Source: Puffinus mauretanicus (lineage: Eukaryota; Chordata; Aves; Procellariiformes; Procellariidae). From it: a stretch of DNA of 64,000 nucleotides. The notes under the pieces are model-generated. The model saw nothing but the letters and a program-made list of their open reading frames with translations, was not told the DNA's origin and did no database searches. Positions 38,601-50,175 of this stretch are shown here, piece by piece. A program made the translations under genes and the position numbers. Every line of letters begins with the position of its first letter. The first letter of the stretch is position 1. Where the stretch lies: positions 2,123,001-2,187,000 of the forward strand of contig JAJKFH010000209.1 of assembly GCA_023333565.1 (NCBI GenBank). Reading direction: 5' to 3'.

Positions 38601-41600
38601 TTCATAAATTAACTAGGCCAATTAAGTTGAGAGTTATGATTAGAAGAAGAAGAGAAAGCAAATAAATATTAATCTACCACCCTGCACTACTTCTTTCCAA
38701 GATCCTAACTCCCAGTGTACTTCAGAGTTGCATACGATGTCTTTTGTTGATTCATCCTCATTGTCCATACATTATTTAATCAGTGCAGTATTTTAGGGCA
38801 CAAACTGAGGTGTTTTTATGTGATGTCATCTGTGTGAACATTGCCACATAAGCACTGCAGCCCAAACCTCATGTATACTTTGCCCAGTTATTTCTCTTCT
38901 CCTTTCTGTTAATTCCTTTCTACTTGCACAAAGTTGTTAAGTGTTGTTTCACCTAATCGGTAATGGGAACTGTTCTTAGTTCTTTTCTGTTGCTACTCCT
39001 TGGCATCTAGGAACACGCAACCGATTTAGGGCAGTCTCTTCTCAGGACTACATATATAGGCCATTCATTAGAACAGCCTTGATTACTCTTGTGCTTGGAA
39101 ATTAGCTTGTCCATAATAATTTTTTTTTCTCGTTTTATGTTCTTAGACCAGTACATTGTATGTTTGGATTGGAAGTTACATCATACGTTACTTCTTCATT
39201 AGATAATTTCCTGGAGACTTTTTCTTTAGGTGAATATTTATTCTCCCAGCCCTTTCTTAGTCCTTTTATTGCACACAGCACCACGGGCCAATAAACAATA
39301 TCAATTATAGATGCAAGGTTATTGCTAGAGAGCCTGGATATTGATCTCACATAAGTTAGAAATAGTTGAAGGAATGAACTTATTTGTTGGCAGGTGTCCA
39401 TATCACGAAGCAATCACCATAAATATCTTCAGCCTGGCCTTTTCTTGACTCATATTACGAATACTAGGAGCTGAAAAATCAGAATGAAGCAATATTGCAT
39501 GCAGAGTTGGAACGCATTAGGTAGCCAGCCTGTGAGGAAAAACATGCTATCTCTGTATAAAAATTGAGGGCTTTAGCCTCTGGGGCTGCCAGTTTGGTCC
39601 TTTGCAAAAGGAAGATCTTAAGTAACATGGTTCTTTAGAAGAAAAAGACATGTCATCATTAGTGTAATCATCTTGCGGTTTCACAATCAAGAGTCAAAGT
39701 ATTTGCTTGTAAAGATGCCGAGTGTCAAGCAACGTATGCCAATATTTCTATTTCTCATATTTTCTTTAATAATACAGGGAAAAACTTCTGGTTTTGTCAT
39801 AGACTGTCTTTTTTTTTTATTGATTCTTTGCTCTCAAAAAATATTCAGAATTGAATCCAAATGCTACGTTACCTAAAGCTTGATGTTACTTTGAGACTAG
39901 TTTTAATGAGGGATTGCAACTGAGCCAACCTGAATTGCTCAGTTGCAGCTTGGGCAAGTAGAAGAACCCTGATGATTTATCTATGTGGGTGAGTTGGCAT
40001 CAGTTTGCAAGCCCTCTGGGTAGAGGCAGAACATCCAACAGGAAGAATTAAAAAGGAAAAAGGAGAAGAAACGTTTATCACTCGTTTACTAACATTTTAT
40101 GGCAGTGTTATGGTAAACTGAGAGATGAATGCCTACATTCATGTATTTTGCACTATTCTGAGACACTAATAACATTAAATCAGACTTAATACTTCACACC
40201 AAATGTTCAGTAAAATAGGGAATGATGTGAATATTTGTTGATGCTATATGCTACGAGTACAGCATCAAAAGTAGTGCTTGAAAGACATAAAATTCTGCAA
40301 AATAGAGGTCAGAATTATGCTAATATCATGATAATATAAAATTATTAAGTCACCAAATGACAGGATTACAACCCAACTATCTTCAGTCCCTAGGAACCTT
40401 TCAGCTAAGCTCATGGTAAATAAAACAGACGATCCTACACAGGAGTCTGATTACAAATTTAAACATTTGTATTATTAGAACTGCACGAAGCATTCACCTC
40501 TGGAGACTGGGGTTAAAATCTGATTTAGGTTACTGGAGAATATTAGTGTGGTTGTCCCAGCCTAGTAGACACTTCATTATATAATAAAATCTCCTCTCAA
40601 TCCTGAAACCAGTCAGTATGGTTAACATGTTCTCTTTAGAAAAGGCTAGGATTGACATAGCCAGGGAGTTATAGAGCAGGATTAAAGTAAGTTGACAGGC
40701 CTGTATGAAGAAACATGCTCATTACTTTACTTATCAATATATCTATTTGCCAGTTGCTCTACAAAAGTATTTAGTGTGCTGGTAATTTGGATAGAGAGGG
40801 ATGAACAGGTTGAGTGCAGGTGTGCATTCAAAGAAAAAGGCATGACTGAATTATATTACAAAGTCAAACCATGGAATGGAGATCTTGGTTCACAATATTC
40901 AGCTATCTCATATTATCAGACTTCACTGTTCTTTTTTTCTTTTCAGATATCCAGTACCAGTCAGTATTTGGTGTATTTTTTGTATTTCTGTGCAGGTACA
41001 AACACTGTGGGGTTTATTACATTACTGGAGTCAGTAGAGAAAAGCTCTTTTTCAGTAACTGCTTTACTTCTGTTATTGATCCTTTTTTACTATTCATTTC
41101 ATTTTCTATAATTGCGTAAAATAGTGTATATTGCAAGAATTTAAGGACAATCTATATCTGTCCAAATACTATGGAGATAATAAAGTCTTTGCTTGTCAAT
41201 ATTATCAATTTTTTTCTCTTATTATATTCCCTTTCCTCTTATTAGATTTTTAGGCAGGCATTTTAAATTCCTGAAGACATAAACTACATAGCGCCAAGCC
41301 ACTGTAAAGGCCTAACACATCAGTAAATGTCACTAAAGTGTCAACTCTTTGTATCATAACTGCAGTTCATTTCTCAACATTGACAGTGATGCTTATACTG
41401 GATAAGAATTGGAATGGGCATATTTCCAGATCTTAATTACATCAGGCATAGGGATGAGGAACAGTCGTCTTCCTCATGGGGAAGGGACAGTAGAGCTAAA
41501 TTTGGCCTTCTAGAGACCTGTGCATCCCCGTTTATCTGGAGATAATAGGATTAAATTAAGCTATGGGACTTCCTTAGCTAGAACTTGCTGCCTTCTGCAG

Positions 41601-43009
41601 GGGTCTAATAAGGATAGATATAATTGGGTAAATAGTGAATAAGAATAAAAAAGTACACAGTATAAGCAGTATGCTTGTGAATAAATGATGACAAATTGGA
41701 TTCCATCCAATCCCTGCAGGTTAAAGTATAGCAACATATGTGGAATTACAGGTGAAATGTATATCTTTCTCGTTTCCTAACTTTTGCCACCTTGTCTCAA
41801 ATCTCACACATAAAGTATCTTTTGAAGTTTAAGGAGAAGATGGGGAAGGGAAATTACAGCATCTGTTTGGTATTGAGCAGAAGCTTTTTAATGCTGTTCA
41901 TATAAGGTTAAAGATGCACAAAATGTAAGTGGCTACAAATACATGCTGCACAAATGAGATTTTGGTTTTCTGACCCATATCCACCTACTGAATTTAGTCT
42001 TTTAACAGTTTAGCATTTATTTTCACTTTTTTTTCACCTCTCAAAGAGAAAAACAAACACAGAGAATGTAGCCCCAATGAAATAATTAATTAGGTCATTC
42101 ACTGGCAGATATTTCTGTAATTTATTTAAATACAGTTCTTCTGGGGGTTTTTTTTTCTGTTTTGGGGGAGTTTTTAAATATAATTAGAATGACTCTAAGA
42201 AAAAATCACAGTAGGAAAATAATAACTAAAGATCAAAAGGTCTCTTTGTCTTAATTTTCTGTCTATCAAAATACACTAGAAGCCTTTGCCTGGTGTAAAA
42301 GACATAGTCATTTAATTATAATTTATTTTCATGCTTGCGACCTATGGTGTGCAGTTGTGAATATGAAATAACCTGTATCGGTGGAGTTCCTCTGCCTCAG
42401 TTGCAGATGCAGAACAATCATATCCATGAAATTTGCAAAGACTGCTCCAGAGATGTGGAATAACGTTCAAAATCCTGTTGTAGACTAAAAGGGTGTGATC
42501 CACTTTCATTTGTTCCATTTTGTGGAGGAATGAAATCAATCTGATGCTAGCATACCTCGGGAGTGACTTTGTAAATCGTTAGGATGCTGTGGTAGGTAGA
42601 GCTACTTTTAGAACAGGCTTGTCCCTGCCATTTGCTCCCCTTTCCTTTGTTTCTTGAAGAAGGCCCTGATTTGGAACTGTTGGAGCTAATGGTTAAACTG
42701 TCAGATTGCTCCATTCATATACATGTTATTACTTACCTGCCAAGAGGTTTGCATATACTAATGCATGTCTTATAAATCTGAGCCTGTGTTAAAAAGTTGC
42801 AGCACTCTATCTGACCATAAAGCAGAGAGCAGCATTAGTATATTTACAAGGAAGGTCACATATTTATTAATAAGCAGACAGAATGACAGAAACCTTAAGA
42901 AAAGAAATCATAGAAAGCCACAGAGGCCAATCTAGTTAAGTGGGGGATAGCAACACAGAGATTACTATGAGCAGTAAACTGAAGACTTCTAAAGAAATGT
43001 AAGCAGTCT
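32601..43009. other. Long non-coding stretch, no gene seen
   Basis: More than 10 kb has no recognised gene. ORFs of 60-139 codons occur; the longest (40692-41111, plus) is rich in hydrophobic and aromatic residues from T-rich sequence and has no domain. A G-run/T-run tract lies at 42143-42156. Poly-T tracts occur near 39120 and 39810. Possible but unconvincing traces of the palindromic repeat lie near 33915 and 37140-37210. Confidence 0.65.
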
Positions 43010-43262
43010 GTTTAGGAGAGGACTGGGAGATCTATGAGCCTAAGCAGGAGCAAGTTAAAAGGACAATTAGAAGAGCTAAAAGAAATACTGAATGTTGCAT
43101 TGTGGAATATATCAACAAACAATAAAGGATTCTTCAAATATATTTGCAGAAGACAGAAAGTAAAAGAGAAAATTAGTTCACCAGAAATGAGTGTTGGGAA
43201 TTGGAGACAAGGTGATACGGAAATAGAGTTTTGTTTTGCTTTTGTTTTTACAGGCTCTTCTC
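43010..43262 (+). mobile_element. CR1-type LINE ORF2 fragment
   Basis: Reading from 43034 in plus frame, the translation contains 'NNKGFFKYICRRQKVKEKIS' and, after a short divergent stretch with 'GNWRQGDTEIE', 'FAFVFTGS'. This is the linker between the endonuclease and reverse-transcriptase domains of CR1 ORF2, where the family shows NKKGFYKYI..KRK.KE, a short G..T/D segment and then AEVLNEFFASVFTG. About eight residues before FAFVFTGS seem to be missing. No RT catalytic motif (YADD type) follows. The 79-codon frame is open, which is chance for a relic of this age. The element's real borders are unclear. Confidence 0.75.
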
Positions 43263-45184
43263 AGAGATTTTAGAATATGAGTTCTGTAGCATATGTGGGT
43301 ACCACAGCAATGAACGTGGCTGCGTAAAGGCTGAATTTGCAAAGTGGGTGAAGTACCAAGTACAAATCCACGTTACTGCAGTTAATGGAAATTATCTAAT
43401 GAAGTACAAACAGCTGTTTTTATGAAGCAGCAATAAAAGTTCATAGATTGAAGACTGTAAGAATAAACAAACTGGTTTCTAAAATATATTCATGTCTCTG
43501 GTCATAGATTTTTTGAGAAATAGAATACACCTATAACAACATGACCTTTTTTAAAGGAATCGGGTAAACAGTACCTACCTGCTAAGGGATTCAAATTAAT
43601 TATGCATCATGTAGCTTCATTTCAGGTCTGGGTTTACAGTCCTGCATAGGCAGTATTTCTGTATGTACGTTTAAATTTGAGGGATGTGCCTAGCCCTACA
43701 GAAATTCTCAAGCCTTTGGAGATACTGCTGTCACAGCATATAGGAGCTGGCATGATTGTTATGTATTGTACCTGGATTTGCAGGTAACTCAGTGTTGAAA
43801 AGATTTAAGGAAAGAGTCAGGGAAGAGAATGAGTTTGTCACGTGCATTAGCTCAGTTTCTTTTACAGTAGAGGCTTTTGGAAAAGTGTTATGACTGGTTT
43901 GCTTAGAAATGTTTACAAAGTACTCATATGTGCAGAAAGGAAAATATAACAAATTAGTAGAGTTTATCACCTAGAAAGCCTTCATCCTTTGGGATTAAAT
44001 TCTGATCCCATTGAAGTCAGTAGGAGTTCTGCTACTGACTAGACTGGAGCTACAATCACATCCATAGTTGCTTGCTTTTTTTTTTTTTTAATTAGTATCA
44101 GTAAAATAAAATTTTTTAATCTTCTTTAATCTAGATCTTAGTGATGAATGTCTAGTACTTTTAGAAAGAATTGTCTTGGAAAAATTAACATGTGAAGTGT
44201 TAGGAAATCCCTTATTATCTTTATTCGAGATAGGGCAATAATCATTTCAGGATAGTAATGTAAGAAACTCACTTGATTAATAATAGTATAGCAACCACCA
44301 GAACAAGAAATACAATTAATACAGTTGAATTCAGTGAGTTTATTGTGTTAGAATTCTTGTCAACTGATTTACACCTGCATTCCTCAGATCTGAAATCGTC
44401 CCAGACTCTTAACAGATTTGTCCCTAAACAACTCAACGTATCACAGTGACAAGAAATCCTGTATCTTCATTATGAATCCCTGTATAACAGAATCTCATTC
44501 ATTCTTTCACCAGCTTTTTATTTTCTCCTTGGATTAGCTCAGACTCAAAATTAGCAAAAAGACATTTCATTGGGATCAGTGGAGTTCCTGAGGTATAAAC
44601 CTTGTGAAGGACATCTGTGTCACTGGGGAAATTCTTGTATTTCATTGAGATATAGTTGAAATATCATTTACCCAATTTAAAGTGATTTAAATTTATGCTA
44701 GCATCAGGGACTGCATTCAAAAATGACTCAACAGTTCCATTCACAGTGCTTCATTGGGATTTTTTACTTATTTTTCCTTCTCTTAAATTTCCACTGAAGT
44801 TCTAGAGTAATTAAAAAATTCAAAACTTAGAGAATTTCATCCAACTTCAAGTTTTCATCTCCACTCCATCCCAGTCTCCTTCACCAAAAGGACAGACAGC
44901 TCTTGAGCAGCAAGCTCAAATTTCAGATGTGTATATGTGATTAAAATTAAAACTCAGTTTTTATTATTGTATCTAATTCTGGGATTTCTTAGAAAGGTTT
45001 TTCACAACTCCTTCAGCTCACAGGAAAGACCTTGTCTCCATGAATAGTTTCCCAAAGAGTGTAACATTCAATAATAGCATCAGAAACTAAGACAAGACCT
45101 GAATATTTCTCTCACCTTAGTAATACTCAGAAAAAGCTGGAACTTGTATTCAGAAGTGTGTGCTTGGATTATACACAGTTTATA
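43263..45184. other. Non-coding sequence around a palindromic repeat
   Basis: Apart from the repeat at 43990-44060, I see nothing definite. A T tract of about 13 lies near 44075-44087. A weak stretch at 44571-44620 ('GGGATCAGTGGAGTTCCTGA') resembles the dispersed 'CAGTGGAGTTACTCC' type repeat. Confidence 0.55.
43990..44060. repeat. Palindromic dispersed amniote repeat
   Basis: 'TTCTGATCCCATTGAAGTCA' is followed by 'GTAGGAGTTCTGCTACTGAC'. The halves ATTGAAGTCAGTAG and CTACTGACT are inverted copies of each other around a GAGTTCTG centre, as in the family form CCATTGAAGTCAATGGGAG / TTTTGCCATTGACTTCAATGG. Confidence 0.75.
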
Positions 45185-45290
45185 CCTGCTATTACTGTCA
45201 GTATCATTATAATTGGGGCACTGAGAGTTGTGATCATGAATATAGTGCTAGGTGCTGCAATGAGTACGGACTAGCAAATGGCTCTGCTCT
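45185..45290 (+). repeat. Old interspersed repeat, GTGCTAGGCGCTGTACA family
   Basis: 'TATTACTGTCAGTATC' is a degraded form of a TATTTGTATTACXGTAGCXCC start. It is followed by 'GAGAGTTGTGATCATGAATA' and 'TAGTGCTAGGTGCTGCAATG', which parallel the family's AGTCATGGACCAGG and TTGTGCTAGGCGCTGTACA. The overlapping 71-codon frame is therefore repeat-derived and not a gene. Confidence 0.75.
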
Positions 45291-45799
45291 AGATGTGGCC
45301 CAAAAAACAGTTGACACCATTGTATCTTACGTAATGTCAATTTTATTGCTCCTAGTGGTGTGTCAGGGGGCTTAGGAGGTCACTTGACTTTCTAGTAAAG
45401 CCTTACCCCCATTCATTTCTGGAACCAACTTTTATCTTGCATCTTTGGCCATTGTTCCCACTTTGTCCCAGAATCTCGGTAAGCCAACGTGCCAGGAAGC
45501 TAATAAACACTCCTATCATCCAAGCAATCAACATTATTGTGATGATTTGGGAGATGTTTTTGCAGTTTTACCTTAGATCACTAGTGGTACTTGGTGCCTA
45601 TTACCTACAGTCTTGAATGTACGCATGCAAAGAGAATAACTGTCTGAAAGGTTTAATGATACTTGTGAAGCAGTCAACCATTATTTCCCTCTGTCAGATT
45701 CTACTACCTGAAAGACTCAGGTTAATATAATGATTGAGTGCTTCCACTTTATGCCATATGCAGTTGTGGTATTGCTCTGTATATCACATGTAATATTAT

Positions 45800-45915
45800 C
45801 TAGCAGTTGTAAAGTGTTTTGCATGTGCACTCTGCTTTATGACCATTAACTAATTAATCCTCACAATGGCTCAGTGAGGTAAACAACAAGATGCTATCAC
45901 CCATTATTATCACAT
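45800..45915 (-). mobile_element. MIR/CORE-SINE-like fragment, minus orientation
   Basis: The reverse complement shows 'GTTTACCTCACTGAG', 'TTGTGAGGATTAATTAGTTA' followed by ATG, and an AAAGC..CAAAACACTTTACA tail. This is the 3' half of the MIR-like element (ACCTCACAGGGTTGTGAGG, ATTAATTAGTTAATG, TGTAAAGCGCTTTG). The plus-strand 'AATCCTCACAATGGCTCAGT' is diagnostic. Confidence 0.8.
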
Positions 45916-48859
45916 GGTTATGCTGTCATGCTTCGTTTATGAATTTATCTATTTACTTTGTAATGCCATATCTAAAGGTTCAATAAAAACAATTGAAAAT
46001 AATGAAAGAGAAGGGAAACTCTGGCTTTTAGAAGCACATATGACATATTTTTATACTGGCAGTGAGCTAATATAATTAGAGAGTACAACGAACTCTAAAA
46101 GGAGGAATATAAAATGAACTTCACCCATTCTACTTAATAGACGAGATTTTCTAAGAGACAGACACTAATTGCTGCCTGGGAAAAAAAAAAAAGGCTAAGT
46201 ACCAATGCATGACAAACAGGGTCAAACCTCATTTTGAAAAATTACAAGATTTGTTTGCAGGAAACCATACTAGATTCAGAATCTTAAATATAGTATATAG
46301 AAATGGTTTCTTCTAAATGCAAATATCTAAATGCTGTTTAAAGTTACATGGGATAATAGGTCAAACCTAGCAGAATTTTGTCTCTGCTGGGGAAGTTTTC
46401 TGAAAAATTTCAACATTCATAGAGGTACCCATATCTGTGCCGTTGCCAGTCAGTGAATCTACCTCAGTGTTTTACTTCAGATCAGGATTGCAATTCTGAA
46501 GTGATGCTCATCATCCCCACATACCATGTTTCGCTTCACATCATGGAGCAGTCCTGGAGCACTTGAACTAAATTCCTTTTGGATGAAACTAAAGCATACA
46601 AGTTCCTGGCGTGCCACCTAATGCACTCCAGCTGCTAATGGCTATTATTCAGTCCACAGGACCAAACCAGATCTAGTGTGAAGTAAAGCCCTCTGAAATG
46701 CTGATAGTGTAAATACAAGGTCCTCAGCACCACCTGTTTCATTCTACAGACCACTCGTATTGGGCTGCACTATTTGGAAATACATAGACAAAATACTCTG
46801 CTAAGAGCTGCAAGATGTGACTGTAAGTAGCATTCAGCTCTCTACGTTTCCTCCATTACAATTTTCAGAGGATGCCAAGGAAGTTTGATGATTAAATCCC
46901 ATTGATGTTTAATAGCATTTAGGTTTTTAACTTTGCCTGCCTTCATCTTACACATTCAGCATACTAGCATTGAAAACACACCTTAGTTTTTCTGATCTTC
47001 AGAGAAATAAACACCTAATTTAGTGCAACTTACTTAATTTTACCTATCATCTGTATAATATTGTCCATTTATGTACAACTGCCATATATCTGCTATGTAA
47101 ATTCAGCTTTGATACAGGTTACATTTAACATCAAGAAAATCTTCATGGGATTTGGTTGGCTTTTTCTCATGGTTGTTTGATCTCTTTAAAATAGGTAGCC
47201 TGGAATTAATATATTTTTTCTTATTGAACACAAATAATCTATTCAGTATTTCCATAAGTTTTTGGTTGTTTAATTTTACAGGGCTATTGTTCCACAACAT
47301 CAAAGCTAGCTTATATCAAATAGCAACTCCTTAAAATTACTCTCTGGAATAGGAAGAGGCTTGCTGATAGAACCATACTGGGTGATAGTGAAGGCTGTGG
47401 GAGTTGGTAGTCAATGACTGTGCTTTTGAAACAACTTTATGGGGGAAAAATGTGGCAAACAGAAAAACCAGCCCAAATTCTGAATGTTAGTAGTGTTTAC
47501 ACTGCTGCAATTGGGAAAATACTATATTTCATGAAGCGTTCCATTGGGGAGTATTGTAGTTTGTATTAATATCGTTGTATTGCATTTCTCTGCAACAACA
47601 ACATTCACAGTTGAATATAAGTCATGATTTTTCACTTTCCGGTTTGGCAGTGGTTGAGTTAAAATAGTGTTTTGCTTTGGAATCTGGCACACAAGAAAAT
47701 GCTACAATTTCAAGCTTAGAAAAGTAACCCCAAGAAGGTATTATAAATTGGCTAGGTTCAGAATAGGGGTGGATGATTAGATTCCAGTGTTTCCTGCTGA
47801 GTGGTACATGCTTGTTTTGCAATACGATTTTGAGTCAGAGATTCAAACAGAATGTGCAAATCCTGTTCAGTCTCTCAGCATTGTTGATCTGTTTTTTATT
47901 GATTTTTCTTCTGTGCAAATCCAGTGCTCTCCATATACTTTAGAAACCGTGTAGGAGAACGTTGCAGAATAGGAGTTTTAATTAGAATTACATTCAGTTC
48001 ATCAATAGACTTCACTGTTTTGTAGGAGGATGCAGCATTGTCCTGGTTTTACTGTATTCATACTGTCCCATTTTCCAAGGAAAAAAGTTCTCTTTCCATA
48101 AAACAAAGACAGAGTAATAAGGTATTACAGATTTTGTGTCCACGCTTTGCCAAAGACAATGACTTACTCTGTGTACATTTGTTCCATATACAGATGAACA
48201 ACATTCCATTAAATGTAGAGGGTTTTTTATCAAGTTTTCATAGTTTCTATGTTTTCTAGTATTAAATAATAATAGGATTTTGGCATTTTAGTTTACTTTT
48301 GAGGAAATTTATTAAGTATGTTTATAGGCTTGAAATTGACTTTAGGAAAATAAAAACTGGTTTGACTTTTTCTGCCTATTAGCTTTCTCTCTGTTAATTT
48401 TTCTCCTAGGTCTGTTGAATAGTTTGCAGTGACATTGTAAGTGGGATGTATTTCCTCACATCAGTGCCTTGTTAATGCTGTTCATTAATCTAGAACCATG
48501 AGCTTGTTCAGAGATGTTTAGATATTCCATATTTCCGTAGGGTTTGAGGGAAGGGTGACAGCTTACTTGCAGCATCAAAAACCAGATCTCATTGCATTGT
48601 CATGTCGTTTTTAATACTGATAAAATAGCAGAGGCTGCATGTGAACTCACAGCCTGTAAATGGTACAGCAGCAAAATCCAAAAGAAGTCATTCCATCAAC
48701 CTCTAGTAAACTGAAGCTTAGACTGTTTTAAATAGGATTATTAGTGAATTACTACCTGAAAAGCCTTTGAATTTTGTTACACAGCAGGTCCTGTTAAAGT
48801 TATAGGAGCTCATTTTTGCCTTAGTCTGCTAATTCTTATGTTCAGTTTTTAAGTACTGC
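45916..48859. other. Non-coding sequence, no gene seen
   Basis: No convincing exon or transposon is visible. A 12-A tract lies near 46180-46192, and a G-run/T-run tract at 48220-48228. Small ORFs on both strands overlap. Confidence 0.7.
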
Positions 48860-48935
48860 TTTATATTATTTGTGTATCAGTAGTGCCTTGAGGTCCCTGT
48901 GAAGATAAGTATCCCATAGTGCCCATATAGTGCTC
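48860..48935 (+). repeat. Old interspersed repeat, GTGCTAGGCGCTGTACA family (5' part)
   Basis: 'TTATATTATTTGTGTATCAG' is followed by 'TAGTGCCTTGAGGTCCCTGT' and 'CCCATAGTGCCCATATAGTG'. This matches TATTATTTGTATTACAGTAG, CGCCTAGAGGTCCCAATC and GGGCCCCATTGTGCTAGG in order. Together with 5385 and 45185 it makes three plus-strand copies. Confidence 0.75.
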
Positions 48936-49182
48936 TGATCCATTATTCAGGCAGCTAGCATGTGCTAATGTGTCCATCTTCCTGGTCTATACCAGGGTTT
49001 TGTATTAAACTTCATTTGCTTTAAGATCCCTGCATACTTTTAAAGAGAACTGGTCATCATAGATTGATCATTTTATTCACAGTATTGGAATTTGAAGGTC
49101 ATTTTTAATATTTAAAAATGTTAGTGACATTACTACTCACATTTTATAAAGAAATTTGCATACCCCAGTGTGAATTTTTTTC

Positions 49183-49235
49183 AGTACATAGTTTTCAAGA
49201 TATAGTTTTTCCAATATATAGTTTTCAATGTATAA
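49183..49235 (+). repeat. Three degenerate copies of (A)TATAGTTTTCAA
   Basis: ACATAGTTTTCAAG, ATATAGTTTTTCCA and ATATAGTTTTCAATG follow each other. The unit is about 16-17 bases and diverged. It looks like an old minisatellite seed. Confidence 0.8.
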
Positions 49236-49679
49236 AGCAGTCCAATCTTTTAATTTAGCTTATTGTTGGAAATTCAAATACAGATATCCTGTTCTTTCAA
49301 AAAAAATTTAAATTTCTTTCACGTCATTAGCTCTTCTACCTCAACCAAGCTGGGAACACTGACAGATAAATACTTGTCATTCTGTTTTCTGGCAGACCTA
49401 GGCATAACTTTTTATGATTGACTGAAATTATTGCAATGTAAAACTACCAGTGAGAGCTGCTGTGACTGGACATACCAGCACTCAGTGCTCCCGCAGGCCA
49501 TAACTGTAATCTTGTCAGTTTTTAGATATTGAAGGAACTACTAAAATTATAGATCTGAATGCTAGTACTCATTAAACTGCAGATCAGATGAAATGTAAAA
49601 CAATAATTATAAAAATATTCAAGTGTTTAAAAAGTAGCATTATCAACCATACTGTTGCAGATTGCGAAGGCGATACAGG

Positions 49680-49735
49680 GCTAGATCTTCAAGGAAATTG
49701 AATCAATAGAACTCTGTGGTATTCAGTGGTGCCAC
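49680..49735. repeat. Possible dispersed amniote repeat trace
   Basis: 'GATCTTCAAGGAAATTGAAT' then 'CAATAGAACTCTGTGG' and 'TATTCAGTGGTG' resembles a TTTTCAAAGG..CCCATTGAAATCAATGGGAG type repeat, but similarity is weak. Confidence 0.3.
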
Positions 49736-49960
49736 GCTTACTCATTCCTCCTGTAGCCCAGGCTGTTAGTCCATTGACAAAAACTCTGCACCTCCTACAA
49801 ATAAACTCATGGTCTGACATGCTTTTGTGCTTTTTTTACTGTTTGAGGGGAGAATATTAACTGCATTTTAAACAATAGATTAGGGAAAATTAAGCATCTA
49901 AAATATCAGAAAGGTTTTTTTTAAAAGGAATGCAGTTTAAATTTTACAGAAACTAGCTCA

Positions 49961-49990
49961 TATTCAAATGGGTATCCTATTCAAATGAGT
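49961..49990 (+). repeat. Imperfect 17-bp tandem pair
   Basis: TATTCAAATG at 49961-49970 recurs at 49978-49987, with related flanks. It is a small local duplication. Confidence 0.75.
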
Positions 49991-50087
49991 TAGAATTTTT
50001 TTATAGTGTTATGCACATCTATAATAAAAGCAATGTGAAAATAGCATTCAGAGAATTTCACAGTAGGGGTTATAATTGTGCTCACTT

Positions 50088-50175
50088 AGGGACCTGTTCT
50101 GCCATTGATACATGTGCATAGCTCCCATTAACAGTAATAGGAGTAACGCATGCTTTTTGATGGCAGAATGGATTC
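50088..50175. repeat. Palindromic dispersed amniote repeat
   Basis: The left side 'TTCTGCCATTGATACATGTG' then 'CATAGCTCCCATTAACAGTA' is mirrored by 'ATAGGAGTAACGCATG' and 'TTTTTGATGGCAGAATGG'. The outer inverted arms (TTCTGCCATTGA and TTGATGGCAGAA) are very clear, with a CTCCCATTAAC..AATAGGAG centre. It is a distinct subtype of the same hairpin class as 24466. Confidence 0.8.

Noticed and set aside
40692..41111. 139-codon plus-strand frame with hydrophobic segments
   Set aside because: Hydrophobic and aromatic content is explained by T-rich codons; a second, shifted frame overlaps it; no signal of selection.
42900..42950. AATCATAGAAAGCCACAGAGG as a CR1 3' end
   Set aside because: The start resembles AATCATAGAAT-type CR1 termini but what follows does not continue the pattern.
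48036..48055. ATTGTCCTGGTTTTACTG as a second LTR start
   Set aside because: Only the first ten or so bases match and the following sequence diverges at once.
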